Program-made: the position numbers and the translations under genes | The notes under the pieces: generated by a model | Database searches by the model: none | What the model was told of the DNA's origin: nothing | The model's input: the letters and a program-made list of their open reading frames with translations, nothing else | From: an uncultured Desulfobacterales bacterium | Lineage (GTDB): Bacteria > Desulfobacterota > Desulfobacteria > Desulfobacterales > JAHEIW01 | Direction of reading: 5' to 3' | DNA: 64,000 nucleotides | Assembly (NCBI GenBank): GCA_947259495.1 | Contig: CAMYLV010000025.1 | Span: 48,398 to 112,397, forward strand | In this document: positions 56,834 to 64,000 of the stretch, piece by piece | Numbering within the stretch: position 1 is the stretch's first letter | How the letters are laid out: every line of letters begins with the position of its first letter

Positions 56834-58168
56834 ATGACTGAAGCAGCGGTAAAAGAAGAAAAAAAGATTACAGACGAAGGCCTGGAAGTCGGTGTGCAGA
56901 ATCTGACCGCGGAGCGGATTCAAAAAGTGATCAACCGTGTGTTAAAAGGTGAATCCGGCGCACGCCTCAAAGCTTATGTAGATACCTGCGTTCACTGTGG
57001 CCTGTGCTCTGAAGCTTGCCACTATTACCTTTCGCATGATAAAGATCCGCAATATTCGCCGGTCGGAAAGGTGAAACAAACCCTGTGGAAAATGCTAAAA
57101 GCCAGAGGGAACGTCAGTGCTGATTTCATTAAAAGAGCATCTGAGATTGCTTCAACCGAATGCAATGCCTGCAAGCGCTGTGCAATGTACTGCCCGTTTG
57201 GCATCGACATTGCCTATATGATGCTGACCGTAAGACGCATCTGTCATTTGCTGGGCGTAACCCCGCTCTATATTCAGGACACCGCCCACAGCCATGCGGT
57301 CACCATGAACCAGATGTGGATCAAAGACGATGAGTGGATTGACACCCTGCAGTGGCAGGAAGAAGAGGCCCAGGCCGAGATACCCACCCTGCGCATCCCC
57401 CTGGAGAGAGAAGGGGCTGACATCATGTACTCGGTTATTGGTCCCGAGCCCAAATTTCAGGCCCAGCTGCTCTACCAGGCGGCGGTCATTATGGACGTGG
57501 CCGGGGTTGACTGGACCATGCCGGCTACGCCCGGCTGGGACAACAGCGATATGGCCATGTACACCGGTGATAATGAAATCATGGGGCGCGTCAAACGGGC
57601 CCATTTCGAGACCGCCGCCCGGCTGCGGGTGAACCGGATTGTGATGGGTGAATGCGGCCATGCCTTTCGCTCGGTTTATGATATGGGCAACCGCTGGTTG
57701 GGCTGGCGCATGCCCCCCATTCCCATCGTGCATGCCATTGACTTTTACTATGAATTGATCCAAAACAAAAAAATCACCATCACCGAAAAATTCAAGGAGC
57801 CCGTTACCCTGCACGACCCGTGTAACGTGATTCGAGGCGGCGGTCTGGCCGAAAAGGCCCGCTACGTGGTCAATGCCATTTGTGAAGAACTGATCGAGAT
57901 GCATCCCAACCGCGAACACAATTATTGCTGCTGTGCCGGCGGCGGGGTGATCAATTGCGGACCGCCTTATAAGATGACGCGCATGGACGGCAACCGCATT
58001 AAAGCCGAGCAGTTATTTGCCGCCAAGTCCAGAGGCGCCAAGATATTAATTGCCCCCTGTCACAATTGTCACAGCGGCCTTGAAGATATCAATCATCACT
58101 ACGGGCTGGGGTATGAGATTAAATTTATCAGTGATATTCTGTATGAGGTAATGGACAAGCCCGCTTAA
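56834..58168 (+). CDS. tmcB: Tmc complex iron-sulfur subunit TmcB (HdrD-like)
   Basis: 444 residues. Two [4Fe-4S] ferredoxin motifs are near the N-terminus (CVHCGLCSEAC, CNACKRCAMYCPFG). The C-terminal half has CCG-type cysteine-rich domains as in heterodisulfide reductase HdrD: CGHAF; then HDPCNVIRGGG, YCCCAGGGVINCG and APCHNCHSGL, the last with the CxxC that completes the noncubane-type cluster. No signal peptide; cytoplasmic face. GGAGG precedes the ATG. It probably reduces or oxidises a thiol-disulfide or DsrC-like carrier (inference from the family). Confidence 0.93.
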   Translation: MTEAAVKEEKKITDEGLEVGVQNLTAERIQKVINRVLKGESGARLKAYVDTCVHCGLCSEACHYYLSHDKDPQYSPVGKVKQTLWKMLKARGNVSADFIKRASEIASTECNACKRCAMYCPFGIDIAYMMLTVRRICHLLGVTPLYIQDTAHSHAVTMNQMWIKDDEWIDTLQWQEEEAQAEIPTLRIPLEREGADIMYSVIGPEPKFQAQLLYQAAVIMDVAGVDWTMPATPGWDNSDMAMYTGDNEIMGRVKRAHFETAARLRVNRIVMGECGHAFRSVYDMGNRWLGWRMPPIPIVHAIDFYYELIQNKKITITEKFKEPVTLHDPCNVIRGGGLAEKARYVVNAICEELIEMHPNREHNYCCCAGGGVINCGPPYKMTRMDGNRIKAEQLFAAKSRGAKILIAPCHNCHSGLEDINHHYGLGYEIKFISDILYEVMDKPA

Positions 58169-58270
58169 CCGTTCAGAGGTTCAGGGTTGACGCCAGATCT
58201 GAAGCATCGCTTTGTTTAACTCTGAACGCTGAGCGTTTAAACCGCAAATCTTGGCACACATGGAGACAAA

Positions 58271-58654
58271 ATGATGATGAAGTGGCTTAAATTGATTTTG
58301 ATCGCTCCGGCACTTGTTGGCATAATCCTGCTGCCGGCGTTTTCACAGGAAGATATGGAGGTGGTGGATGACGGCGGTTTTTCAAAAAAACAGCGCCCCC
58401 CGGCCATTTTTCGACATGACGAACACAACGAAAAAGCAGAGATAGAAGATTGCAACGAATGTCACCATGTTTACGAGGAGGGCAAAAAATTGGAAGATGA
58501 GTCCTCGGAAGACCAGATTTGCTCCGAATGTCATGACGAGAAGGGCTCAGGCAATACGCCCGGCCTGCGAAAGGCATTCCATACCAACTGCAAGGGGTGT
58601 CATCTTGAACAAAACAAAGGCCCGATTATGTGCGGTACCTGTCATGTCCGATAA
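58271..58654 (+). CDS. tmcA: Type II tetraheme cytochrome c3 TmcA
   Basis: 127 residues. A signal peptide (residues 1-25, [17 protein letters not shown]) exports it. Four CxxCH motifs, CNECH, CSECH, CKGCH and CGTCH, bind four c-type hemes. Further histidines ([21 protein letters not shown]) serve as sixth ligands. The many acidic residues fit the acidic type II cytochrome c3. It takes electrons from hydrogenase or formate dehydrogenase via type I cytochrome c3 and passes them to TmcC. FdhAB at the left end of the window would be one source. Confidence 0.94.
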   Translation: MMMKWLKLILIAPALVGIILLPAFSQEDMEVVDDGGFSKKQRPPAIFRHDEHNEKAEIEDCNECHHVYEEGKKLEDESSEDQICSECHDEKGSGNTPGLRKAFHTNCKGCHLEQNKGPIMCGTCHVR

Positions 58655-58720
58655 TATCAAAGTCTAAGCTGAGCGATTTTTAAATTTGAAACGCTCAACT
58701 TAGACAAAGGAGAAAAACTA

Positions 58721-59071
58721 ATGCCTAAAAAGATTTTGATCATTGACGATGACCCGGCTATCGTCAGATATCTAAAGGCGGTGTTTAGTGATAACGGCTA
58801 TGCTACCTGCAATGCCTCCAGCAGCATGGAAGGGCTGGAGGTGGTCAAAGCGGAAAAACCGGATCTGATCTGCCTGGATTTGCAGATGCCTGGTGAATGG
58901 GGCCCCCGGTTTTACCGCAAGCTGCGGAAAGATAAAGAATTAAAAGACACACCGGTGATTGTCGTCAGCGGAATTGACGGTGACCATGCGGTTAAGGATG
59001 CCGTTGCCTTTGTTAAAAAACCCTTTGATCCGGAGAAATTAGTCGGTATCGTGAAAAATACGATCGGCTAA
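58721..59071 (+). CDS. Stand-alone response regulator receiver
   Basis: 116 residues. IIDDDPA acidic pair, Asp in LICLDLQMPGEWG, IVVSGID, and lysine in AFVKKPFDPE. Shorter than and not closely related to the receivers at 46799 and 54340. GGAG precedes the start. It lies directly after tmcA (about 66 bp) and upstream of the receiver-PAS-PAS kinase, so it belongs to the same transcript. Confidence 0.93.
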   Translation: MPKKILIIDDDPAIVRYLKAVFSDNGYATCNASSSMEGLEVVKAEKPDLICLDLQMPGEWGPRFYRKLRKDKELKDTPVIVVSGIDGDHAVKDAVAFVKKPFDPEKLVGIVKNTIG

Positions 59072-59131
59072 GGCAATTGCCTGGTTGCCACACGGGTAAC
59101 CACGGACTAAATTTTTTTCTGACCGTTCATT

Positions 59132-61075
59132 ATGGCTAAGAAATTATTACTCGTCGATGACGAAGAGGGCATTCGCAAAGTTCTCAGTATAGCGCTATCC
59201 GACAGCGGTTATACGGTTTTTACTGCCCAAAACGGTGAGGAAGCCCTCGACATCTTCCGCAGGGAAACCCCCCCGATTGTGCTGACCGACATTAAAATGC
59301 CGGGAATGGACGGGATCGAGCTTTTGCAAACCCTGAAGCAGGAAAGTCCCGACACCGAAGTGATTATGATAACAGGCCACGGCGACATGGAACTGGCCAT
59401 TAAAAGCCTCAAGTTTCAGGCCATTGATTTTGTTACCAAACCGATCAACGACGATGCATTAGAAATTGCCTTAAACCGGGCGCATGAAAAGATCCGCATG
59501 CGACAACAACTGCGGGAATATACTGAAAACCTTGAAGCCCTGGTTCGCGAAAAATCTGCGAAACTGGTCGAAATTGAAAGGCAAGTTGCCGTCGGGCAGG
59601 CGGTTGAAGGGTTGTCTTCGGCCATGCGCGATATTGCCGTGGATCTGGAAGGCGGCCTGACCTATTTTAACGAAATGCCCTGCTTTGTCTCCATTCACAG
59701 CCCGCAGCTAAAGGTGATCGCGGTAAATCCATTGTACCGGGACCGCCTGGGCGATAAAGTCGGACACAACAGCTGGGAAATCTACGCCGGCAAAACCGGC
59801 ACCCAAGCAAATTGCCCGGCCGGACAGACCTATAAAAGCGGCAAAGGACTGCGGACCAAGGCAACCGTGAAAACCGCAAGCGGTGGTAAAGCGCCGGTTA
59901 TGGTCAACACTGCCCCGATTCGCAATCAGGATGGTGATGTGGAACTGGTTGTGGAGATATCGGCCGACATTACGGAAGTCAAGCGTTTGCAGGAAGAATT
60001 GGACCGCAGCCAGCAGCGCTACCAGCAGCTTTTTGATGAAGTGCCCTGTTATATTTCGGTACAGGACCGCCAATTGCGGCTGACAGCGGTCAATCGACGC
60101 TTCAAAGAGGATTTTAATGTTGAACACGGGGCCTTTTGCCATGAGGTTTACAAACATCAGGGCGAGCCATGCCCTAATTGCCCGGTGGCCAAAACATTTG
60201 AGGACGGGCACTCGCACCAGTCGGAGATGGTGGTCACCTCCAAAGCCGGTGAACGTTACAACGTGTTGATCTGGACGGCGCCTCTGCGGAATGCTGCCGG
60301 AGAGATCACCCATGTGATGGAGATGTCCACCAACATCACCCAGATCCGCAAGCTGCAGGATCATCTTTCATCACTGGGATTGAAAATTAGCTCGATCTCC
60401 CACGGAATCAAAAGCCTGCTGACGGGTTTGGACGGTGGCATGTATCTGATGGAGACTGGCTTTGCCAAAGACAAATCTGAAAGAGTCAAAGCGGGCTATG
60501 AGGATCTAAAACTCATCGTCAGTCGCATTCGTAAACTGGTGTACAACATCCTATTCTTTGCCAAGGAAAGAGAACTGAAACGCGACCGGGTTGACATATT
60601 AAACTTTGTTGATGATGTGGCTTCAACGGTTGAGCCCAAAATAATAGCAAACGGTATTGAATTCGTCCGTGAATTCGACGCATCGGTCGGTGCGCTTAAA
60701 CTAGATGCAGGCGTTGTACGTCTGGCCCTGATCAATATTTTGGAAAATGCGCTGGATGCCTGCCTTGAAGATGAAGCCCAAAAATCTCATAAGATCCTGT
60801 TTCGTGTTCAACAGGACGATAAACAAATCTTTTTTGAAATAAGCGACAATGGGATCGGAATGGACCGGGAGGTCCGTGAAAGTTTGTTTACCCTGTTTTT
60901 TTCCTCCAAAGGCAACAAAGGAACAGGATTGGGTCTTTTTATCGCCGACAAAATTATTGATCAACACGACGGCAGGATAAGCGTCGAATCGAAACCCGGG
61001 CGCGGATCTAAATTTAAAGTTTCGATTCCGAAGATGATTTCGAAATCTGTGATAACCAAGAGGAAAAATGAATGA
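59132..61075 (+). CDS. Receiver-PAS-PAS histidine kinase hybrid
   Basis: 647 residues: receiver (1-120, nearly identical in motifs to the protein at 49504), coiled linker, then a segment GLSSAMRDIAVDLEGGL that aligns with the His box of the paralog but has lost the His. Two PAS domains follow (about 185-295 and 300-410). The second has C-x10-C-x2-CPV. A true His box comes after it (ISSISHGIKSLLTGLDGGMY), then the ATPase domain (LINILENALDAC, SDNGIGMD, GTGLGLFIADKI). No membrane helix. It overlaps the PocR gene by 4 bases. Confidence 0.9.
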   Translation: MAKKLLLVDDEEGIRKVLSIALSDSGYTVFTAQNGEEALDIFRRETPPIVLTDIKMPGMDGIELLQTLKQESPDTEVIMITGHGDMELAIKSLKFQAIDFVTKPINDDALEIALNRAHEKIRMRQQLREYTENLEALVREKSAKLVEIERQVAVGQAVEGLSSAMRDIAVDLEGGLTYFNEMPCFVSIHSPQLKVIAVNPLYRDRLGDKVGHNSWEIYAGKTGTQANCPAGQTYKSGKGLRTKATVKTASGGKAPVMVNTAPIRNQDGDVELVVEISADITEVKRLQEELDRSQQRYQQLFDEVPCYISVQDRQLRLTAVNRRFKEDFNVEHGAFCHEVYKHQGEPCPNCPVAKTFEDGHSHQSEMVVTSKAGERYNVLIWTAPLRNAAGEITHVMEMSTNITQIRKLQDHLSSLGLKISSISHGIKSLLTGLDGGMYLMETGFAKDKSERVKAGYEDLKLIVSRIRKLVYNILFFAKERELKRDRVDILNFVDDVASTVEPKIIANGIEFVREFDASVGALKLDAGVVRLALINILENALDACLEDEAQKSHKILFRVQQDDKQIFFEISDNGIGMDREVRESLFTLFFSSKGNKGTGLGLFIADKIIDQHDGRISVESKPGRGSKFKVSIPKMISKSVITKRKNE

Positions 61076-61584
61076 AACTGACTGACATCGCGCCCTTAAA
61101 AATATGGCTTGAACTTGAACAAAAAATCAATGAACGCTCCGGCTTAAATGCTTCGGTGTTTGACGTTGCGGGTGTGCGCATAACAGATTTTAAACGCTGG
61201 GCCAACAAGCTCTGTCCGGTTATCAAAGCCGATGAGAAAGGTCAGAACTATATTTGTGCCGTCGCGCATCAAAATATAGCCGCCCAGGCGAAACGCACGC
61301 GCAGACCGATCATCTCAGAATGTGATGCCGGGCTGATGAAACTGGTGGTCCCCATTTTTATTGGTGGTGAATTTTTGGGGGTTGCCGGTGGTTGCGGCTA
61401 TGTATTGGAAAACGGGGAAGTCGATTCATTTATGGTCAATAAAACCATCGGAATCGCCAAAGAGAAGCTAAAGGATCTATCTGCCGACGTTCCGGTCATG
61501 ACGATGGACCAGGCCGAGGCCCACACGCAGTTTATCCAGCACGAAGTGGATCAAATCATAAAAGAATCTGAGAAAATGCCTTAA
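61072..61584 (+). CDS. Stand-alone PocR-type sensor domain protein
   Basis: 170 residues that match the PocR domain of two-component and regulatory proteins: INERSGLNASVFDVAGVRIT, WANKLCPVIKADEKGQNYIC, and CDAGLMKLVVPIFIGGEFLGV. Cys in KLCPV, YICAV and SECDAG are at positions typical of the family. PocR domains bind hydrocarbons or redox ligands in known members. Here the domain stands alone, overlapping the preceding kinase, and may act as a detachable sensor for it. Confidence 0.88.
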   Translation: MKLTDIAPLKIWLELEQKINERSGLNASVFDVAGVRITDFKRWANKLCPVIKADEKGQNYICAVAHQNIAAQAKRTRRPIISECDAGLMKLVVPIFIGGEFLGVAGGCGYVLENGEVDSFMVNKTIGIAKEKLKDLSADVPVMTMDQAEAHTQFIQHEVDQIIKESEKMP

Positions 61585-61613
61585 AACCGAATTTTGCATG
61601 AAATAAGGAGAAT

Positions 61614-61646
61614 ATGAAAGTTTCCGACTCAAGCAAATTCAGGTAA
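61614..61646 (+). other. Ten-codon ORF with canonical ribosome site
   Basis: AAGGAG followed at normal spacing by ATG AAA GTT TCC GAC TCA AGC AAA TTC AGG TAA. The strong site before such a short frame suggests a truncated gene remnant or a leader peptide; a repeat copy begins 93 bp downstream. Confidence 0.3.
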
Positions 61647-61738
61647 TGCGTTTCCGCATATTGACTTTTACTTCCACATGCACATATTTTCAATATTGCA
61701 ATTCGGCAATTTTTATTCAATCACGCTTAATTCTGCGT

Positions 61739-61841
61739 TATAGTGGTTGTCAAAAAACGTGCCGGTATTCAAACGTTTTTTCCGACAACCACTTATGCCC
61801 CAATTTCATATATCGAAACACTATTATGGAAAGCGGTATAA
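61739..61841 (+). repeat. Full copy of the GGTTGTC hairpin repeat family
   Basis: TATAGTGGTTGTCAAAAAACG pairs with ACGTTTTTTCCGACAACCAC; the tail is TTATGCCCCAATTTC..GAAACACTATTATG..GCGGTATA. Here the outer pair is GTGG/CCAC where other copies have GGGG/CCCC, a compensated change. The 61585-61898 gap otherwise holds only the short ORF. Confidence 0.8.
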
Positions 61842-61898
61842 CCCACAGTCCGACGAATCTCTAAAGCCATTTTATTTACACTTTGAAAGGAGGGTGCC

Positions 61899-62099
61899 AT
61901 GTCAGTTGCTAAAATTACCGAAATCTCTGCCTCGTCCAAAAAAAGCTTTGATGATGCCTTGAAAGTCGGCGTCAAACGCGCCAACAAAACATTGAAAAAT
62001 GTTAAAAGTGTCTGGGTTAAAGATCAACAGGTGGATATTGCAAAAGGAAAAATCACCGAGTACAAGGTACTTTTAAAAGTTACATTTGTGCTCGAATGA
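61899..62099 (+). CDS. Dodecin flavoprotein
   Basis: 66 residues. The dodecin fold marks are VAKITEISASSKKSFDDALKV and VKSVWVKDQQVDI, with tryptophan 39 expected to stack on flavin. Bacterial dodecins form hollow dodecamers that store riboflavin or FMN. The gene has an AAAGGAGG site, is independent of the tmc operon and is followed by a terminator. Confidence 0.95.
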   Translation: MSVAKITEISASSKKSFDDALKVGVKRANKTLKNVKSVWVKDQQVDIAKGKITEYKVLLKVTFVLE

Positions 62100-62159
62100 T
62101 AGTTTTGCTGTGATACCTGTTTATCAAATTATACAATTTTATACGCCATAAAAATGACT

Positions 62160-62190
62160 AAAGGGAATCCGTTTCAGTTGGGTTCCCTTT
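62160..62190 (+). terminator. Terminator after dodecin gene
   Basis: AAAGGGAATCC pairs with GGGTTCCCTTT (one bulge), then a T-rich tract GTTGTTTTATTTTC. It is weaker than those at 9241 and 44208. Confidence 0.6.
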
Positions 62191-62328
62191 GTTGTTTTAT
62201 TTTCTTGTCTCGCTTCAGGGTTTTGCGCACTGGCGGGTTTTTTTTAAAACGGATTTGCGTTAATACCTAACTATTGTTAGATTTGACCAAAAGCGATGCG
62301 AACAAACGAAATAAGAAAGGAGATGCAA

Positions 62329-63354
62329 TTGGCAATACCAGGCAATTTATTGACAACTGCCATGGCGGTTATGCCGCATACAGATGTTGAATGTGCGCTC
62401 GAAAAGGCATTATCACTGGATGTACCTTTTTGGCCTCAGTTGCCCAATTATAGCTATTATGAGGACATGTACGTGCAGGCGGCCGAACATTTTCCGGGTA
62501 TTATATTGGACGTGCAAAATCGAACCCTGAGGTTCTCACTGGAAAAATTTATTGCCGAACTCGAAGAAACCATGGCTCATTTTGAAGAGCCGCAGTATTT
62601 TGACGTGAGCGAAACTTATTCTGTGGTTTATCACCGTTTTCTATCGCTGAACCTGTCGGATCGTCCGGCGATCCGGGGCCAGCTCGAAGGACCCATCAGT
62701 TTCGGGTTTAATATTTTGGATCAGGATGAACGTCCGATTCTGTTTGACGATTCGGTACGCCCCTTCATGTTGGAATTTTTGGCCAAGCGCATAAATGTTC
62801 AACTGGCGCGTCTCAAGGGTCTCAACCCGAATGCATTTATGTTTATTGATGAACCCGGACTCCAATTTCTTTTTTCGGCCATGGCCGGCTACGGGGATGT
62901 CAAAGCCAAAGCGGACCTGGATATATTTTTTTCTATGATCGACAGACCACGCGGCATTCATCTCTGCGGAAATCCGGACTGGGATTTTTTGCTGGGGCTG
63001 GATCTTGAAATTGTATCAATGGATATATACACAAACGCAGAAATTTTTGCGTCCTATGCTCCGGCGATCAGGCGCTTTCTTGAAAAAGGCGGCACACTTG
63101 TCTGGGGAATTGTGCCGACTGGAATGGAATCCTTTGAAATAGAAAGCATCCATTCACTGATTGCGAAGATGGAGCATGTCTGGCAAACCCTCGGCAAAAA
63201 AGGCATCGATATGGAACACTTACTATCAAAAAGCTTGCTTTCACCGGCTACCTGTTGCCTGGTTAACCCGGATAAAGAAAAAACGGTCGAAAAAGCATTT
63301 GAAATGATTAACCACTTGTCGGCGCTGCTAAGGCAAAAACATAAGCTCAGCTAG
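62329..63354 (+). CDS. Short MetE-like (core methionine synthase / UROD-MetE family) protein
   Basis: 341 residues from TTG 62329, which has AAGGAG at 6 bases; upstream in-frame ATGs overlap that site. The barrel fold resembles the C-terminal catalytic half of cobalamin-independent methionine synthase. HLCGNPDW (about residue 215) gives the His-x-Cys zinc ligands, and SPATCCLVNP near the end gives the last Cys. The N-terminal half of MetE is missing, as in core-MetE proteins, which take methyl groups from donors other than folate in known cases. It may join metK and ahcY in methionine metabolism, though unlinked. Confidence 0.8.
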   Translation: MAIPGNLLTTAMAVMPHTDVECALEKALSLDVPFWPQLPNYSYYEDMYVQAAEHFPGIILDVQNRTLRFSLEKFIAELEETMAHFEEPQYFDVSETYSVVYHRFLSLNLSDRPAIRGQLEGPISFGFNILDQDERPILFDDSVRPFMLEFLAKRINVQLARLKGLNPNAFMFIDEPGLQFLFSAMAGYGDVKAKADLDIFFSMIDRPRGIHLCGNPDWDFLLGLDLEIVSMDIYTNAEIFASYAPAIRRFLEKGGTLVWGIVPTGMESFEIESIHSLIAKMEHVWQTLGKKGIDMEHLLSKSLLSPATCCLVNPDKEKTVEKAFEMINHLSALLRQKHKLS

Positions 63355-63392
63355 AGTCCTATTTTACCTTTTGTGAACGGCAACGTTTAGAC

Positions 63393-63446
63393 AAAAACGG
63401 GGATGCGATCATCATTTTCTTAAATGATCACCGCCTCCCCGTTTTT
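63393..63446. terminator. Bidirectional intrinsic terminator
   Basis: AAAAACGGGGATGCGATCAT pairs with ATGATCACCGCCTCCCCGTTTTT around an 11-base loop. The A run on the left and T run on the right let it end both the MetE-like transcript and the convergent minus-strand gene. Confidence 0.85.
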
Positions 63447-63466
63447 CGTAAAAGGTTATATTCGGA

Positions 63467-63779
63467 CTATCGTTTTTTTCTGGTTGTCGTTTTTTTAGCG
63501 GCCGGTTTCCTTTTAGCGGTGGTTTTTTTCTTAGCGGCCGGTTTCCTTTTAGCGGTGGTTTTTTTCTTAGCGGCCGGTTTCCTTTTAGCGGTGCGGTTTC
63601 CTTTTAGCGGTGGTTTTCTTCTTGGCGGCCGGTTTCCTCTTAGCCGTGGTTTTCTTCCTGGCGGCCGGTTTCCTCTTAGCCGTGGTTTTCTTCTTTACGG
63701 CCGGTTTCCTTTTAGCGGTGGTTTTCTTTTTGGCGACGGGTTTCTTTTTGGCTGTTGTTTTTCTCTTTGCGACTGGCAT
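63467..63779 (-). pseudogene. Lysine/alanine/proline-rich histone H1-like repeat protein, frameshifted
   Basis: From ATG 63779 the frame reads MPVAKRKTTAKKKPVAKKK and continues as repeats of the 12-residue unit TTAKRKPAAKKK. At about 63590-63603 one 36-bp unit is shortened by about 17 bp (AAACCG-CACCGCT), so the frame stops at 63585-63587. The alternative frame continues with three more perfect units and ends KKTTTRKKR at 63467. The undamaged protein would have about 104 residues, resembling HctB/AlgP-type DNA-binding tails. The break could be true contraction of the repeat array or an assembly error. It has a strong promoter at 63877-63905. Confidence 0.75.
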
Positions 63780-63876
63780 GGCAATCTCCTTTTAAAAACT
63801 GTTTTTGGGGCAGGTGTGGCTGCCTGTTTCGAAAACGTGAATTTGGCTACAGAAAAGCTATCTTGTACGTGTACGA

Positions 63877-63905
63877 ATTATAATATACAATATATAGTAG
63901 GTCAA
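63877..63905 (-). promoter_or_regulatory. Strong sigma-70 promoter of the H1-like gene
   Basis: On the minus strand TTGACC (63905-63900), spacer of exactly 17, TATAAT (63882-63877). Very close to consensus. It lies about 100 bp before the ATG at 63779. Confidence 0.85.
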
Positions 63906-63952
63906 CGGTTTTTTTAGATGTGTGGTCGATGAAAGGCTGATTTTTTGTGAAC

Positions 63953-64000
63953 TTAATTTTGCACGGGTCAGAGGTTTTCATATGTCCCACTCCAAGGGAC
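63953..64000 (+). repeat. Start of a large palindromic repeat, cut by the window
   Basis: TTAATTTTGCACGGGTCAGAGGTTTTCATATG matches the arms of the element at 1645-1767 (TTTTGCACGAGTTGGAGGCTTTCATATG). The remainder is outside the window. Confidence 0.5.

Noticed and set aside
61747-61962. 71-codon frame on the plus strand
   Set aside because: It runs through a repeat copy into the dodecin gene in another frame.
63467-63779. CRISPR array
   Set aside because: The 36-bp units are contiguous with no spacers and encode a Lys/Ala/Pro-rich peptide.

Overview
The window reads as chromosome of a mesophilic sulfate-reducing or syntrophic bacterium of the Desulfobacterota (former Deltaproteobacteria), most likely Desulfobacterales-like. 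The grounds are a selenocysteine-containing periplasmic formate dehydrogenase, a complete Tmc electron-transfer complex (acidic tetraheme cytochrome c3, HdrD-like iron-sulfur protein, cytochrome b and a tryptophan-rich repeat protein), many PAS-type two-component proteins, two branched-chain amino acid ABC transporters and several families of dispersed palindromic repeats in the spacers. No rRNA, tRNA, CRISPR array, transposase or phage gene was seen. Taxonomy is inferred from gene content only.

Layout. 1-5.7 kb (minus strand): formate dehydrogenase fdhA (in-frame UGA = Sec195), fdhB, fdhE, then a DsbD-type protein running off the left edge. 6.3-10.4 kb: S-adenosylmethionine synthase, S-adenosylhomocysteine hydrolase and NAD kinase, separated by palindromic repeats. 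10.5-15.3 kb: a first Liv transporter (binding protein, fused LivH-LivM, LivG, LivF). 15.7-19.3 kb: PutA (proline to glutamate). 19.6-25.4 kb: a second Liv transporter on the minus strand whose livM carries a deletion plus frameshift. 25.6-28 kb: a FAD amine/amino-acid oxidase and an ornithine cyclodeaminase-family protein. Together 10.5-28 kb looks like an island for uptake and oxidation of amino acids, with proline, ornithine and imino acids as plausible substrates (inference).

28-46.5 kb is a mixed housekeeping stretch: orphan FliN-like protein, L-asparaginase, Dabb protein, DUF4124-glutaredoxin, uracil permease plus uracil phosphoribosyltransferase, PriA, an OmpA-DUF1573 protein whose conserved first Cys codon is UGA (candidate new selenoprotein), a HAD phosphatase, a duplicated zinc-ribbon protein, a diadenylate cyclase fused to a YbbR domain, a PAS histidine kinase, a phosphoesterase and a ParB-like/RAM fusion.

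46.7-61.6 kb is the most coherent block. It holds a signalling cassette (receiver protein, diheme-type periplasmic sensor kinase, receiver-kinase, sigma-54 activator), then a near-consensus sigma-54 promoter at 52741 and a ten-gene operon: unknown protein, tandem universal stress protein, receiver, tmcD-tmcC-tmcB-tmcA, receiver, receiver-PAS-PAS-kinase and a stand-alone PocR sensor domain. The Tmc complex is known to pass electrons from periplasmic cytochrome c3 across the membrane toward cytoplasmic sulfate reduction. The surrounding sensors, several with a shared cysteine motif in their PAS domains, suggest redox control of that electron flow (inference).

The right end carries dodecin, a short MetE-like protein, and a lysine/alanine-rich histone H1-like gene broken by a repeat-unit deletion.
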